Notes: generated by a model not told the origin, from the letters alone. 32,564 bases of DNA from an uncultured Solobacterium sp. (GCA_900543035.1 UQPV01000032.1:1-32564); one strand, 5' to 3'; positions 16,806-25,114 are shown, counted from the stretch's first letter. Numbers and translations: made by a program.

Positions 16806-17173
16806 TAACTCCAACCGGGATTAGGATTTGTGGGAAAATCAGTGGATATATTATTATATGGCTGTCCGTTGTTTCCGCCTCTTTTTGTTAATTCGGATTC
16901 GATAAAACTTTCATATTCGGCTCCTTTCACAGGGTCGCCAACAGATCCTTCTGACTCATAATAAAGAATACTATATGCATCGGGACCTCCACAATTGCCT
17001 GAGCTACTCTGAATGTGAAAACCGATGTAACCTGTTCCTTCGACATCATAGAAGTGCTCAACATCGTGAGGATGACCCGGATGCAATCCCCAGCAAGTTG
17101 CTGCAACACTTTTGTCTACTGTCAGGTTGCTAAAAGTCAATTTTGGTTTTTCATATTTTCTTTCATAATTCAT
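16805..17173 (-). CDS. Candidate RiPP precursor peptide/protein
   Basis: This is a 122-residue protein that I do not recognise as a named family. The N-terminal ~26 residues (MNYERKYEKPKLTF...) look like a leader with the YxKPK pattern common in radical-SAM-modified precursors. The rest has two cysteines (Cys27 in ATCWG and Cys61 in GNCGG), many Gly, Asn, Ser and Tyr residues, and a Pro/Asn-rich end with PNPGWS at the C-terminus. The start is well fixed: GGAGGT (17186-17181) is 7 bases upstream, and it overlaps the radical SAM gene's stop by 11 bases. Its position between the SPASM enzyme and the HPrK-like gene makes it the obvious substrate. At 122 residues it is long for a precursor. All of it lies in AT-rich DNA. 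Confidence 0.6.
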   Translation of the reverse strand: MNYERKYEKPKLTFSNLTVDKSVAATCWGLHPGHPHDVEHFYDVEGTGYIGFHIQSSSGNCGGPDAYSILYYESEGSVGDPVKGAEYESFIESELTKRGGNNGQPYNNISTDFPTNPNPGWS

Positions 17174-18278
17174 CAAAATTACCTCCATTAATTAATTTTG
17201 CTATTGCGTGAGCGTCTTTACATTGATACTCAGATAAGCCATTTAATTCACCAGTTTCTGCATATCTGGAAGCATAGCAGGATTCACAGAATCGAGAAAT
17301 TTCACATTTTTTACATTTCTCATTCTGTTCAGGGAGTTTTACAGTAAAGGGGAATTTGTCCCAAGCTTGTAAAAGGCCATCATGAAGTGCGTTCGTCTGA
17401 AATACTCCCAAAGTTTGACATCCTAGTAACATTCCATCCCAAGATATAGTATAGTTTTTCATTCCTGCATCGCATCCAAGCAATGTAAACGAATTGATGT
17501 TATCAGCATTATTATCTTTTCTTTTAGGTACAGCTTTAAATTTCAACTTGCTTTTATCAAAAGATTGTTCTCCAATTCTCTCTCTTAGCTCGTCAATGCC
17601 TCTTCTAAAAATTAATTTTACATTATCTTCAGGAGCTAACCTAACACTTTTGGCTTTTGAACATCCTCCTCTTACCGCCGGGAAAATACATCGTGGTTCT
17701 TCGACAATTCCGTGAAAACTAAATTGTTCGGAAATCAGTTTCTCGATTCTTTTGACATCGTCAAAATTATCTTGAATAATTGTACTTCGAAATTGAATCT
17801 TTGAAGGGAGGGTCAGCAACTTCTGGGTTCCATGAATCATTTGATAAAACGCTTTGCTGCTTCCTGTTACTTTTTTGTATATATCTGCTTCGTAGCCATA
17901 TATTGTTATTCCAATGTTGTGCGGCGGAAATTTTCTGAGCGTCTCTATAATCTGGTCAGTGACCAGGGTGGCGTTCGTGTAAAGTGTAATCAGAAAGCCC
18001 TGTTTATAGATGCCTTCCCAGATCTCGCAAAAATCTGGTCTGAGCATGGGTTCTCCGCCTGTGATGAGCAAGGTAAGCGTTCCTGCTTCTGCCGCCTGCC
18101 TGGACATATCGATCCATTGCGCCGCACTCAGTTCATTCTGCATGATTTCTTCGTTTTCACTGTCATCGTGCCGGAAGAGACACATCTTACAGTGCAGATT
18201 GCATCGTACGGTTAGCTCAAAGGTCCCGTTGACCGGAATGCGTTTCGGCATTTCCTTCAACATTTTCGTGTCAGTCAT
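17163..18278 (-). CDS. Radical SAM/SPASM peptide-modifying enzyme
   Basis: This 371-residue enzyme has the cluster motif CNLHCKMC (Cys26, Cys30, Cys33) for the SAM-binding [4Fe-4S] centre and GGEP at residues 74-77. The C-terminal SPASM domain has cysteines in CDAGMKN...GC, then CKKCEISRFCESC and a last QC, enough for two auxiliary clusters. Such enzymes install thioether or C-C links in ribosomal peptides. The start at 18278 (MTDTKML) follows AGGGGG with 9-base spacing and overlaps the PqqD gene by 8 bases; upstream ATGs at 18287 and 18284 are possible. Residues ~1-115 are in DNA of host-like composition, whereas the remainder is AT-rich. The bond it forms cannot be predicted from sequence alone. 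Confidence 0.9.
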   Translation of the reverse strand: MTDTKMLKEMPKRIPVNGTFELTVRCNLHCKMCLFRHDDSENEEIMQNELSAAQWIDMSRQAAEAGTLTLLITGGEPMLRPDFCEIWEGIYKQGFLITLYTNATLVTDQIIETLRKFPPHNIGITIYGYEADIYKKVTGSSKAFYQMIHGTQKLLTLPSKIQFRSTIIQDNFDDVKRIEKLISEQFSFHGIVEEPRCIFPAVRGGCSKAKSVRLAPEDNVKLIFRRGIDELRERIGEQSFDKSKLKFKAVPKRKDNNADNINSFTLLGCDAGMKNYTISWDGMLLGCQTLGVFQTNALHDGLLQAWDKFPFTVKLPEQNEKCKKCEISRFCESCYASRYAETGELNGLSEYQCKDAHAIAKLINGGNFDEL

Positions 18279-18603
18279 CGGCATCATCCCCCTGTTGAAT
18301 GATGACCATGTCATGACGTTGGAGCAGCTTCAGAAAGTCAAGGATATCTTCTTTGGCTTGTTGGTGAGAAATGTCATAGTTTGATTCCAGGACTTGTTCC
18401 AGATCCGATGCGGTGCTTGGTTCCTGCAAGGTTTCCCACAACAATGCCGCCGTAGCGTTCAGCTCGATGTAGCCGTTAAAATCCGCGATGTTCTGTCCAA
18501 TGGAGATCAGGACGTCGCTGTCTCCGATCTTGCGATGGATATAGCAGTCCTTGGCTTGGAAAGTATTGCGGAAGCGATGACCACATTCTTCCAGACGCAT
18601 CAT
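18271..18603 (-). CDS. PqqD-like peptide chaperone (RiPP recognition element)
   Basis: This 110-residue protein has the PqqD pattern: a beta strand DVLISIGQNIADFNGYIELNATAALLW, where the xN(A/x)TAALLWxxL box is diagnostic, followed by helices SDLEQVLESNYDIS and KEDILDFLKLLQRHDMV. PqqD domains bind leader peptides and hand them to the partner radical SAM enzyme. It is the first gene of the five-gene operon. Two ATGs (18603, 18600) are possible and the ribosome site is weak. A 7-bp hairpin, CTGCATC/GATGCAG (18647-18627), lies in the leader 24 bases before the start. Confidence 0.85.
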   Translation of the reverse strand: MMRLEECGHRFRNTFQAKDCYIHRKIGDSDVLISIGQNIADFNGYIELNATAALLWETLQEPSTASDLEQVLESNYDISHQQAKEDILDFLKLLQRHDMVIIQQGDDADD

Positions 18604-18626
18604 CAGCTCGGCATCGCTCAGTGAAG

Positions 18627-18647
18627 CTGCATCACACAGCGATGCAG
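18627..18647 (-). other. Leader hairpin upstream of the PqqD-like gene
   Basis: CTGCATC and GATGCAG form a perfect 7-bp stem with a 7-base loop in the operon's untranslated leader. There is no T-run, so it is not a terminator. It may affect mRNA stability or initiation. Confidence 0.35.
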
Positions 18648-18753
18648 TGTCACATGAAATGAAATGCTCAGCAGCTTTCTTATACTTTCTGTGCTTGATA
18701 AATCATCACCTACTTCCAGAATTTACCGTGAAGTTGTCCGTATTCGGTGTATT

Positions 18754-18770
18754 TCTTAAAGTAGAATACT
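18754..18770 (+). repeat. Inverted repeat flanking the integrase, left copy
   Basis: TCTTAAAGTAGAATACT is the exact reverse complement of 20156-20172. The core AAAGTA-GAA-TACT is itself nearly palindromic, like a recombinase or operator site. Confidence 0.6.
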
Positions 18771-18799
18771 ATGAGAATGACATGGAGGATCCCCTTTAT

Positions 18800-19971
18800 T
18801 TATGCCGGATCTGTGGATTTCTGACCATACTGCTGACCACTTTTTCCTGAGAATCGGAGCCGTTCCATCTGACGGCGCTTCTGCTCCATCGTCGGATGGA
18901 CATAACGCTGCAAAGTGGTGTTGACGTTGGCATGCCCTAGGATCTCGCTGAGCGATTTGGCGTCAAAGCCGTTCTCTACACAGCGGGTGGCAAAGGTATG
19001 CCGCAGGGTATGAAACGTATAGGCGTTTAATCCGGCATGTCTCAATAAGGTCTTATAGCGGCTCAGGCAGAGCCTGGGCTCTATGAATTGTCTGGTCCCG
19101 CTCAGCAGATAACAGTCTTCATCCTGACGGCAGGATCGCAGGACGTCGATCAATGCGGATGGCAGCGGGATGGTGCGGATCGAGCTTTCTGTCTTAGGCC
19201 GGTCGATGAGGATCCGGGTTCGGTGGCTGTGCTGGCGGGAACGATCCCGGATGCGCAGGAGGGTCCTCTCGATATGTACCGTGCCTTCTTCAAGGCGGAT
19301 ATCCTTCCACTGCAGGGCGCAGAGCTCTCCGATGCGCAATCCGGCATACAGCGTGAGCAGGATGCCGATGTGAAACGGTTCACGATTCTCCAGCAGGACA
19401 TTTCCAGCTTTGCCTGTTCTTCCATGGAAAGGATGCTGATGCGCGGCTGCTTTACACGGGGACAGAAAAGATGATCGAAGGACGGGCAGGAATACTGTTT
19501 CTGTTTGGCATAACGAAGACAAAGCAGAAGCACCGAGCGGATATCTGCCACGGTCTTGGGAGAAAGACCGCCCTTGCCATCCAGCCTGCCGGAATTCAGG
19601 CAGTCCCGCAGAAAGCGGTCCAACAGCTCATCGTTCAGTTCGCTCAACCGATACTTGCCCAGATCAGGATCCAGATGGGTATCGATCAAACGCTGATATC
19701 CGGAATATGTGGATTGCTTCACTCTGTCTTTTTTGTCCTGAAGCCATTCCTCAAACAACTGGGTCATCCGCAGCTCAGGATCAGCGCTTTCCTTTGCCGG
19801 ATATGCCTGCGTCTTCTGAATCAGTTCCATCCTCTTGTTTTTGGCCTCAAGGTAGGTCCTGCCATACACTGAGCGATAAAGCGTTTTCCCTTCTGGGCCA
19901 TGCCCGATGATGAGCCTTGCTTCCCATCTTCCATCTTTACGTTTTCGTATATTTTCTCCTCTTCTTCCCAT
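18800..19971 (-). pseudogene. Tyrosine recombinase/integrase with a one-base frameshift
   Basis: The N-terminal frame (MGRRGENIRKRKDGRWEARL..., an AP2-like arm-binding domain, then a SAM-like core-binding domain) runs well until ISILSMEEQAKLE. It then loses homology, while an overlapping frame continues with NVLLENREPFHIGILLTLYAGLRIGE. The switch is at an A3 run (plus-strand TTT, 19401-19403); one extra A restores a single frame of about 390 residues. All catalytic residues are present across the two frames: Arg in GLRIGEL, Lys in RPKTES, HTLRH, GHANV and Tyr in QRYVH. It resembles integrases of conjugative elements and prophages. The start at 19971 has AAGGAA about 8 bases upstream. A sequencing error in the homopolymer is possible. 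Confidence 0.8.
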
Positions 19972-20155
19972 GATCATTTCCTTTCTGCCAGTCGGCTGAG
20001 CGGATGACACTTCTCCTGACCATGAATAGATGAAAAACGACTGCATGAATGGACTTTTTACGGCGATTTTCGTTAAATTGATTACATCAAAAGTGTTTTG
20101 TGATACAATTTTTGTACGTGGATCGGTCAGGATCGGTGTAAACTGTATGACATAA

Positions 20156-20172
20156 AGTATTCTACTTTAAGA
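20156..20172 (-). repeat. Inverted repeat flanking the integrase, right copy
   Basis: AGTATTCTACTTTAAGA is the exact reverse complement of 18754-18770. The pair encloses the whole integrase pseudogene and its upstream region. Confidence 0.6.
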
Positions 20173-20191
20173 CAGATTTTGGAAGGCATAG

Positions 20192-20225
20192 CCGCTGTTT
20201 TGTCAATGAACGGCGGTGTTTTTTG
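20192..20225 (+). terminator. Orphan terminator upstream of purD
   Basis: CCGCTGTT pairs with AACGGCGG (one G-U) across a 9-base loop, followed by TGTTTTTT. No plus-strand coding gene precedes it for over 4 kb. Confidence 0.65.
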
Positions 20226-20388
20226 CTTTTCATGTTTGAATATGCCGGATATGAGATCAGATTGCCATTGAGTGTAGTATGCCGATGTGGATGCTGGGTG
20301 AGCAGCATCTGAAGAGCCGTTCACATTTCTTCCATGTCCTGCCATGCCCGCGTATGCCCTTCAAAGTGAGGAAAAGGGGACGCTCAGA
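20226..20388. other. Non-coding stretch before the purD promoter
   Basis: Together with the preceding unit, 19972-20446 is about 475 bases without a gene. In this part I see only a 7-bp hairpin, GATGCTG/CAGCATC (20290-20309), with no T-run. I do not see a purine riboswitch signature. Confidence 0.4.
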
Positions 20389-20417
20389 TTGTAAACAGGC
20401 GGGAAATAAAGTAAAAT
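20389..20417 (+). promoter_or_regulatory. Promoter of purD-fhs
   Basis: TTGTAA (20389-20394), 17 bases, TAAAAT (20412-20417), ending 29 bases before the purD ATG. It is identical in hexamers and spacing to the darA promoter. Confidence 0.7.
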
Positions 20418-20446
20418 AGACTGAGAAAGAGAGCGAGTGTGAAAAA

Positions 20447-21682
20447 ATGAAAGTATTGGTCATCGGCAAGGGAGGACGTGAGCATGCGATCGCGCATGCG
20501 GTGTCCAAAAGCAAAAAGGTCACAGCGGTCTATGCCGCACCGGGCAATCCGGGCATGAAGCAGATCGCGACGAATGTGAACATCAGCGACAGTGACGTGG
20601 AAGGGCTCGTCGCCTTCGCAAAAGAGAATCAGATCGATCTGACGATCGTCGGACCAGAGCATACGCTGTCTCTGGGCGTAGTAGACGCGTTTCAGAAAGA
20701 GGGGCTGAAGATCTTCGGACCGACGAAGGCGGCCGCGCAGGTGGAGTCCAGCAAGGATTTTGCCAAGCAGATCATGATGCGTCATGGCATTCCGACAGCG
20801 GCATATGCGACATTTGACGACAAGGATGCTGCGGTATGCTATGTAAAGGAAAAAGGCGCGCCGATCGTCATCAAGGAAGACGGCTTGAAAGCCGGCAAGG
20901 GCGTTACGGTGGCTCATACGCTGGAAGAGGCGCTGGAGGCGCTGGATATCGCGTTTGCTCAGGAAGGCAACAAGGTCGTCATCGAGGAGTGCCTGGTCGG
21001 CTTTGAATTCTCCCTGATCTGCTTTGTCTGCGGAGATGTCGTCATCCCGATGGAGATCGCACAGGATCACAAGTGCGCGTATGACGGAGATACCGGACCG
21101 AACACCGGAGGAATGGGCGTGTACTCACCGGTGCGCCGCATCACGCCGCAGATCATCGAAGAGACGATGAACACGATCATGAAGCCGATGGCGAAGGCCA
21201 TGGTCGACGAGGGCGTGCCGTTTACCGGCTTCCTGTATGGCGGGCTGATGCTGACGGACGACGGCGTGAAGACGATCGAGTTCAACGCGCGTTTCGGCGA
21301 CCCTGAAGCAGAGGTCATCCTGCCCCGGCTCAAGAGCGACTTTGTCGAGATCATCGAAAAGGTGATGGATCATGAGGAATGCACGCCGGAGTGGAGCGAT
21401 GAGGTGACGCTGGGCGTCGTGCTCGCTTCTGCCGGATATCCGGCATCCAGCACCAAGGGCGCAGCGATCGAGGGCCTCGATCAGGTAGATGCGCTCGTCT
21501 ATCATATGGGCACTGCGGAAACGGATGGCCAGCTGGTGACGGCAGGCGGACGCGTGCTGATCATCGTGGCGCAGGCGCCGACGCTGGAAGACGCATACGC
21601 AAAGGCGTATGCGGAAGTGGACAAGGTCAGCTGCGCATGCCTGTTCCACCGCAATGACATCGGCAAGAAAGATATGCAGTAA
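20447..21682 (+). CDS. purD: Phosphoribosylamine-glycine ligase
   Basis: This 411-residue ATP-grasp enzyme makes GAR from phosphoribosylamine, glycine and ATP in purine synthesis. Visible signatures are GKGGREHAIAHAVSKS at the N-terminus, the PGNPGM loop, GPEHTLSLGVVD, the ATP-grasp core VIKEDGLKAGKGVTVA, GPNTGGMGVYSPV (the family signature), and FNARFGDPEAEVILPRL. Length is close to the usual 420. The ribosome site is weak (GCGAG region), but the start gives the standard N-terminus. It stands apart from any other pur gene, with fhs only 37 bases downstream, which fits one-carbon supply to the purine pathway. Confidence 0.96.
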   Translation: MKVLVIGKGGREHAIAHAVSKSKKVTAVYAAPGNPGMKQIATNVNISDSDVEGLVAFAKENQIDLTIVGPEHTLSLGVVDAFQKEGLKIFGPTKAAAQVESSKDFAKQIMMRHGIPTAAYATFDDKDAAVCYVKEKGAPIVIKEDGLKAGKGVTVAHTLEEALEALDIAFAQEGNKVVIEECLVGFEFSLICFVCGDVVIPMEIAQDHKCAYDGDTGPNTGGMGVYSPVRRITPQIIEETMNTIMKPMAKAMVDEGVPFTGFLYGGLMLTDDGVKTIEFNARFGDPEAEVILPRLKSDFVEIIEKVMDHEECTPEWSDEVTLGVVLASAGYPASSTKGAAIEGLDQVDALVYHMGTAETDGQLVTAGGRVLIIVAQAPTLEDAYAKAYAEVDKVSCACLFHRNDIGKKDMQ

Positions 21683-21719
21683 ATGATCATACACGGATGA
21701 CGAGGGAGGATGATGCGCG

Positions 21720-23390
21720 ATGTGTAAAACTGATCTGGAGATCGCACAGGAATGTGTGATGGATCCGATCCTCAGCGTAGCTGAAAAGATCGGACTGAAC
21801 GAAGACGATCTGGAATATTATGGAAAGTACAAAGCCAAGCTGAGCCTGGATGTGCTCAACCGCAACAAAGACAAGAAAGACGGCAAGCTGATCCTGGTCA
21901 CGGCGATCAACCCGACCAAGGCCGGAGAAGGAAAGTCGACGACGACGGTCGGCCTGGGAGACGCGCTGCACCGCATCGGCAAGAAGGCGATGGTGGCGCT
22001 GCGTGAGCCAAGCCTCGGACCGGTATTCGGGCTGAAGGGCGGCGCTGCCGGCGGCGGTTATGCGCAGGTAGTGCCGATGGAAGACATCAACCTGCACTTT
22101 ACCGGCGATATGCATGCCATCACGACGGCCAATAACCTGATCTCTGCCTGCCTGGATAATCACATCCACCAGGGCAATGAGCTGGATATCGACATCGAGC
22201 GGGTAACCTGGAAACGCTGCCTGGATATGAATGACCGTTCGCTGCGTCAGGTCGAGATCGGCCTGGGGCCGAAAGCCAACGGCGTAGAGCGCAAGGACGG
22301 CTTCAACATCACCGTTGCCTCAGAGGTCATGGCCGTGCTGTGCCTGGCTACTTCTTTGGAAGATCTCAAGGCGCGTTTTGCGAACATGCTCATCGCATAC
22401 AACACGAAGGGCGAACCGGTCTATGTGCGTGATCTGCACATCGAAGGGGCGCTGGCCATGATCATGAAGGACGCCATCAAGCCGAACCTGATCCAGACGC
22501 TGGAGCATAATCCGGTCATCATGCATGGCGGACCGTTTGCCAATATCGCGCATGGCTGCAACTCTGTGCTGGCGACGAAGACGTGTCTGAAGCTGGCAGA
22601 TTACACGGTGACGGAAGCCGGATTCGGCGCAGATCTGGGTGCGGAGAAGTTCCTGGACATCAAATGCCGCTTTGCGGATCTTCATCCCAATGCGGTCGTC
22701 ATCGTTGCGACCATCCGTGCGCTGAAGCAGCATGGCGGCGTGGAATTCGAACACCTGAAAGAGGAAAATGTACAGGCGATGCTGGATGGCTGTGCCAACC
22801 TGGCTAAGCACATCGAAACGGTGCGCGCCTTCGGCCTTCCTTATGTGATCGCCATCAACGAATTTGTCAGCGATACGCAGGCAGAAGTCGACGCGCTGGA
22901 GAACTGGTGCAAGGAAAACGGACATCCGATGGCCTTGTCTCAGGTATGGGCAAAAGGTGGAGCCGGCGGCGAAGCGCTCGCCCGCATCGTCGTGGATCTG
23001 TGCGAACAGGAAAACAGCTATCATCCGCTGTATGAGGTCAATGACACCATCGAGTCCAAGATCGAAACGATCGCCAAGACATGCTATGGCGCAGACGGCG
23101 TGGATTACACCGAGGAAGCAAGGGCACAGCTGGATGAGATCGTGAAGAACGGATGGGACAAGATGCCGGTGTGCATGGCCAAGACACCGACCTCTTTGAG
23201 CGACCAGGACAAGCTGTATGGCGCGCCGAAGGGCTTCCGCATCACCGTGCGTGAATTCCGTCCGTCACTGGGCGCCGGGTTCATCGTTGCGCTGACCGGA
23301 AAAGTGCTGACCATGCCTGGCCTGCCGAAAAGACCGGCTGCGCTCAACATGGATATTGACGAAAACGGACAGATCAGCGGACTGTTCTGA
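21720..23390 (+). CDS. fhs: Formate-tetrahydrofolate ligase
   Basis: This 556-residue protein of standard length has the ATP-binding P-loop [19 protein letters not shown] (near residues 60-78) and the family blocks [33 protein letters not shown] (cited as positions ~98-130), [15 protein letters not shown] and AINEF. It condenses formate, THF and ATP to 10-formyl-THF in the cytosol. That product feeds two steps of purine synthesis, explaining co-transcription with purD. The ATG at 21720 follows AGGGAGG with about 10-base spacing. No clear terminator is seen after it. Confidence 0.96.
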   Translation: MCKTDLEIAQECVMDPILSVAEKIGLNEDDLEYYGKYKAKLSLDVLNRNKDKKDGKLILVTAINPTKAGEGKSTTTVGLGDALHRIGKKAMVALREPSLGPVFGLKGGAAGGGYAQVVPMEDINLHFTGDMHAITTANNLISACLDNHIHQGNELDIDIERVTWKRCLDMNDRSLRQVEIGLGPKANGVERKDGFNITVASEVMAVLCLATSLEDLKARFANMLIAYNTKGEPVYVRDLHIEGALAMIMKDAIKPNLIQTLEHNPVIMHGGPFANIAHGCNSVLATKTCLKLADYTVTEAGFGADLGAEKFLDIKCRFADLHPNAVVIVATIRALKQHGGVEFEHLKEENVQAMLDGCANLAKHIETVRAFGLPYVIAINEFVSDTQAEVDALENWCKENGHPMALSQVWAKGGAGGEALARIVVDLCEQENSYHPLYEVNDTIESKIETIAKTCYGADGVDYTEEARAQLDEIVKNGWDKMPVCMAKTPTSLSDQDKLYGAPKGFRITVREFRPSLGAGFIVALTGKVLTMPGLPKRPAALNMDIDENGQISGLF

Positions 23391-23402
23391 TCCATCGGCC
23401 AT

Positions 23403-23431
23403 TTGGCAGATTCGCGTCTTTACGATATAAT
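23403..23431 (+). promoter_or_regulatory. Promoter of the RDD-PHP fusion gene
   Basis: TTGGCA (23403-23408), 17 bases, TATAAT (23426-23431), with the start codon about 38 bases downstream. Confidence 0.75.
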
Positions 23432-23469
23432 GTAAGACAGATGGATGAGCGATTGGAGATGATTTGCGA

Positions 23470-24999
23470 ATGGAGAAACAGAATACGGAATATTCCGCCC
23501 GTCAGCGGAGAAAGGCATATTTCAAGAAGAAAACTGCCATTTATCAGCAGCAGGGATATCGTCAGGCGAAACGGCTGACGCGGGATAAGTCAGATTATTC
23601 CGCCCATTGCTATGCCTATATGATCGATGTGAGCCTTGCCCTTTGCCCGTCGCTGCTCTGGCTGCTCGTTTTCCTCGCGATCCTCTGCGGATTCTTCCCA
23701 GTGTTCTTGTTGACGCCGATGTACTGGATCACGCTCGTATTGCTGTTCTTTACCAGCATGCTCATGACCGGGCTGATCTCGGTCAAGACGCATGGGCAGA
23801 GCCTGGGCCGCGGTTATCATGATCTGAAGGTGGTCCGCAAGGACAATCGTGAAGCCAATCCGTTTATCCTGTTCCTGCGCGAGTTCATCGGCATCGGCCT
23901 TCCGGTGGCGGTCCTCGGATATTTCTTCAATTTTTTCGGCCTGGCTGCTTTCTGGGCCTTGAATATCCTGGTGGTGCTGGTCTCTCCAGATCAGCGCTCT
24001 ATCGCGGACTGGATCTTGGGGACGCATCTGGTGTTCGAGCCGCAGAACAACATCCGGTTTGAAGAGGATGTGCGTAAGGAGCTGCAGATCTCACCGATCG
24101 ATCTGCACATTCATTCCAATTTCAGCGATGATGGATATTATGATGTGGAAGACTTGTTCGCGCAGGCGCAGAAGGCCGGCATCCGCACCATCTCCATCAC
24201 CGATCATAACTGTGCCCGGGCCAATACCATCGCCCGCCGCATGAGCGCGCTGTACGATATCTGCTATATTCCTGGCATAGAAATCGACTGCATGTATCAG
24301 GAACGGCGGGTACGGGTGCTCGGTTACTATATCGATGAGAAGAATGAGCTGTTCAACTCCGTGGAAAGCGAGTCATTGAAGCGGGAGAAGAGAGCGAGCC
24401 TGGAGCGTGCCCGCAAGCTGAAGGAGCATACGGGCATGGTGGTCGATATGGAAAAGCTGCTTGAAAACAATCGCTTCCAGATGGTCACCGGCCAAGAGAT
24501 TGCCCGGGTCATCTTCTCTAATGAGGTCTATCGCCAGTTCCCGATCGTCCAGAAGTATCTGAAGGATGAGGACGAGGAGAAGGCAATCAGCCGGTTTGCA
24601 GAAGATCTGTTTGGCCAGGGCGGCCCATGTCATGTGGAAATGCGCTATCCGGCATTGGAGGACATCCTGGAGATCGTCCATCTGGCCGAAGGCATCGCCG
24701 TGCTGTCCAGCTGGAACTGCGATCATTTCGGAGAAGCGTTCATCTCTTCGCTCATCGCCCGCGGATTTGACGGCATCGAGGTGTTCTCCCCGCTGGTCAG
24801 CCGGGAGACGATGGCCAGACTGCTGAAGATCGCCAAGGCGGAAAAGCTGTTCATCAGCGCTGGAAGCGACTTCCACGGACCGTCGCGTCCGGATCGTTAT
24901 CTCGGCGTGAGCGGCTGTCCGCCGCAGGCGCTCAAGCTGGTCGAGATCTTGACGCAGGCAAGCGAAGGCAGCAAGACAGACTTGCATACACAGGCGTGA
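23470..24999 (+). CDS. Membrane-anchored PHP-domain phosphoesterase (RDD-PHP fusion)
   Basis: This 509-residue protein has two parts. Residues ~44-195 form an RDD membrane domain with three or four hydrophobic helices and the GQSLGRGYHDLKVVRKD loop. From about residue 211 a PHP phosphoesterase domain starts with the metal-binding motif DLHIHSNFSDDG, then SITDHN, PGIEID and SAGSDFHG (near residue 463), an almost complete PHP metal set as in TrpH/YciV-type 3'-5' nucleotidases. The enzyme would face the cytoplasm, tethered to the membrane. A basic, Gln-rich N-terminal stretch precedes the RDD part. ATG 23470 is 11 bases from GGAG; a TTG at 23464 has better spacing (5 bases), so the true start may be two codons earlier. 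Confidence 0.85.
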   Translation: MEKQNTEYSARQRRKAYFKKKTAIYQQQGYRQAKRLTRDKSDYSAHCYAYMIDVSLALCPSLLWLLVFLAILCGFFPVFLLTPMYWITLVLLFFTSMLMTGLISVKTHGQSLGRGYHDLKVVRKDNREANPFILFLREFIGIGLPVAVLGYFFNFFGLAAFWALNILVVLVSPDQRSIADWILGTHLVFEPQNNIRFEEDVRKELQISPIDLHIHSNFSDDGYYDVEDLFAQAQKAGIRTISITDHNCARANTIARRMSALYDICYIPGIEIDCMYQERRVRVLGYYIDEKNELFNSVESESLKREKRASLERARKLKEHTGMVVDMEKLLENNRFQMVTGQEIARVIFSNEVYRQFPIVQKYLKDEDEEKAISRFAEDLFGQGGPCHVEMRYPALEDILEIVHLAEGIAVLSSWNCDHFGEAFISSLIARGFDGIEVFSPLVSRETMARLLKIAKAEKLFISAGSDFHGPSRPDRYLGVSGCPPQALKLVEILTQASEGSKTDLHTQA

Positions 25000-25005
25000 A
25001 CTGAC

Positions 25006-25030
25006 AGGGCATCCGAGCGGATGCCCTTTC
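25006..25030 (+). terminator. Terminator after the RDD-PHP gene
   Basis: A perfect 10-bp GC-rich stem AGGGCATCCG / CGGATGCCCT with a 2-base turn, followed by TTTC. Confidence 0.8.
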
Positions 25031-25114
25031 CTATGTGAAAGAAGAGACAGGGGGATCGGCTTGCTTGCCATCGCATTCGAAGATGCGCTGCCGATCAGAA
25101 AGAAGGGGGATATC

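Larger units (their letters stand above)
20104..20225 (+). ncRNA. Orphan promoter-to-terminator unit, possible small RNA of ~110 nt
   Basis: A TACAAT -10 (20104-20109, with a weak TTACAT 16 bases upstream) and the terminator at 20192-20225 enclose about 110 bases with no ORF. The unit contains the right inverted repeat. It is upstream of, and insulated from, the purD promoter. Confidence 0.3.

Noticed and set aside
17163..17173. Frameshift between radical SAM gene and precursor
   Set aside because: The 11-base overlap is an ordinary coupled stop/start with a good GGAGGT site for the precursor. Both proteins are complete.
20226..20446. Purine riboswitch before purD
   Set aside because: None of the conserved purine aptamer core segments is recognisable. 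Only an isolated 7-bp hairpin and a plain promoter are present.
20384..21070. 228-residue minus-strand ORF opposite purD
   Set aside because: purD signatures on the plus strand fully explain the interval.
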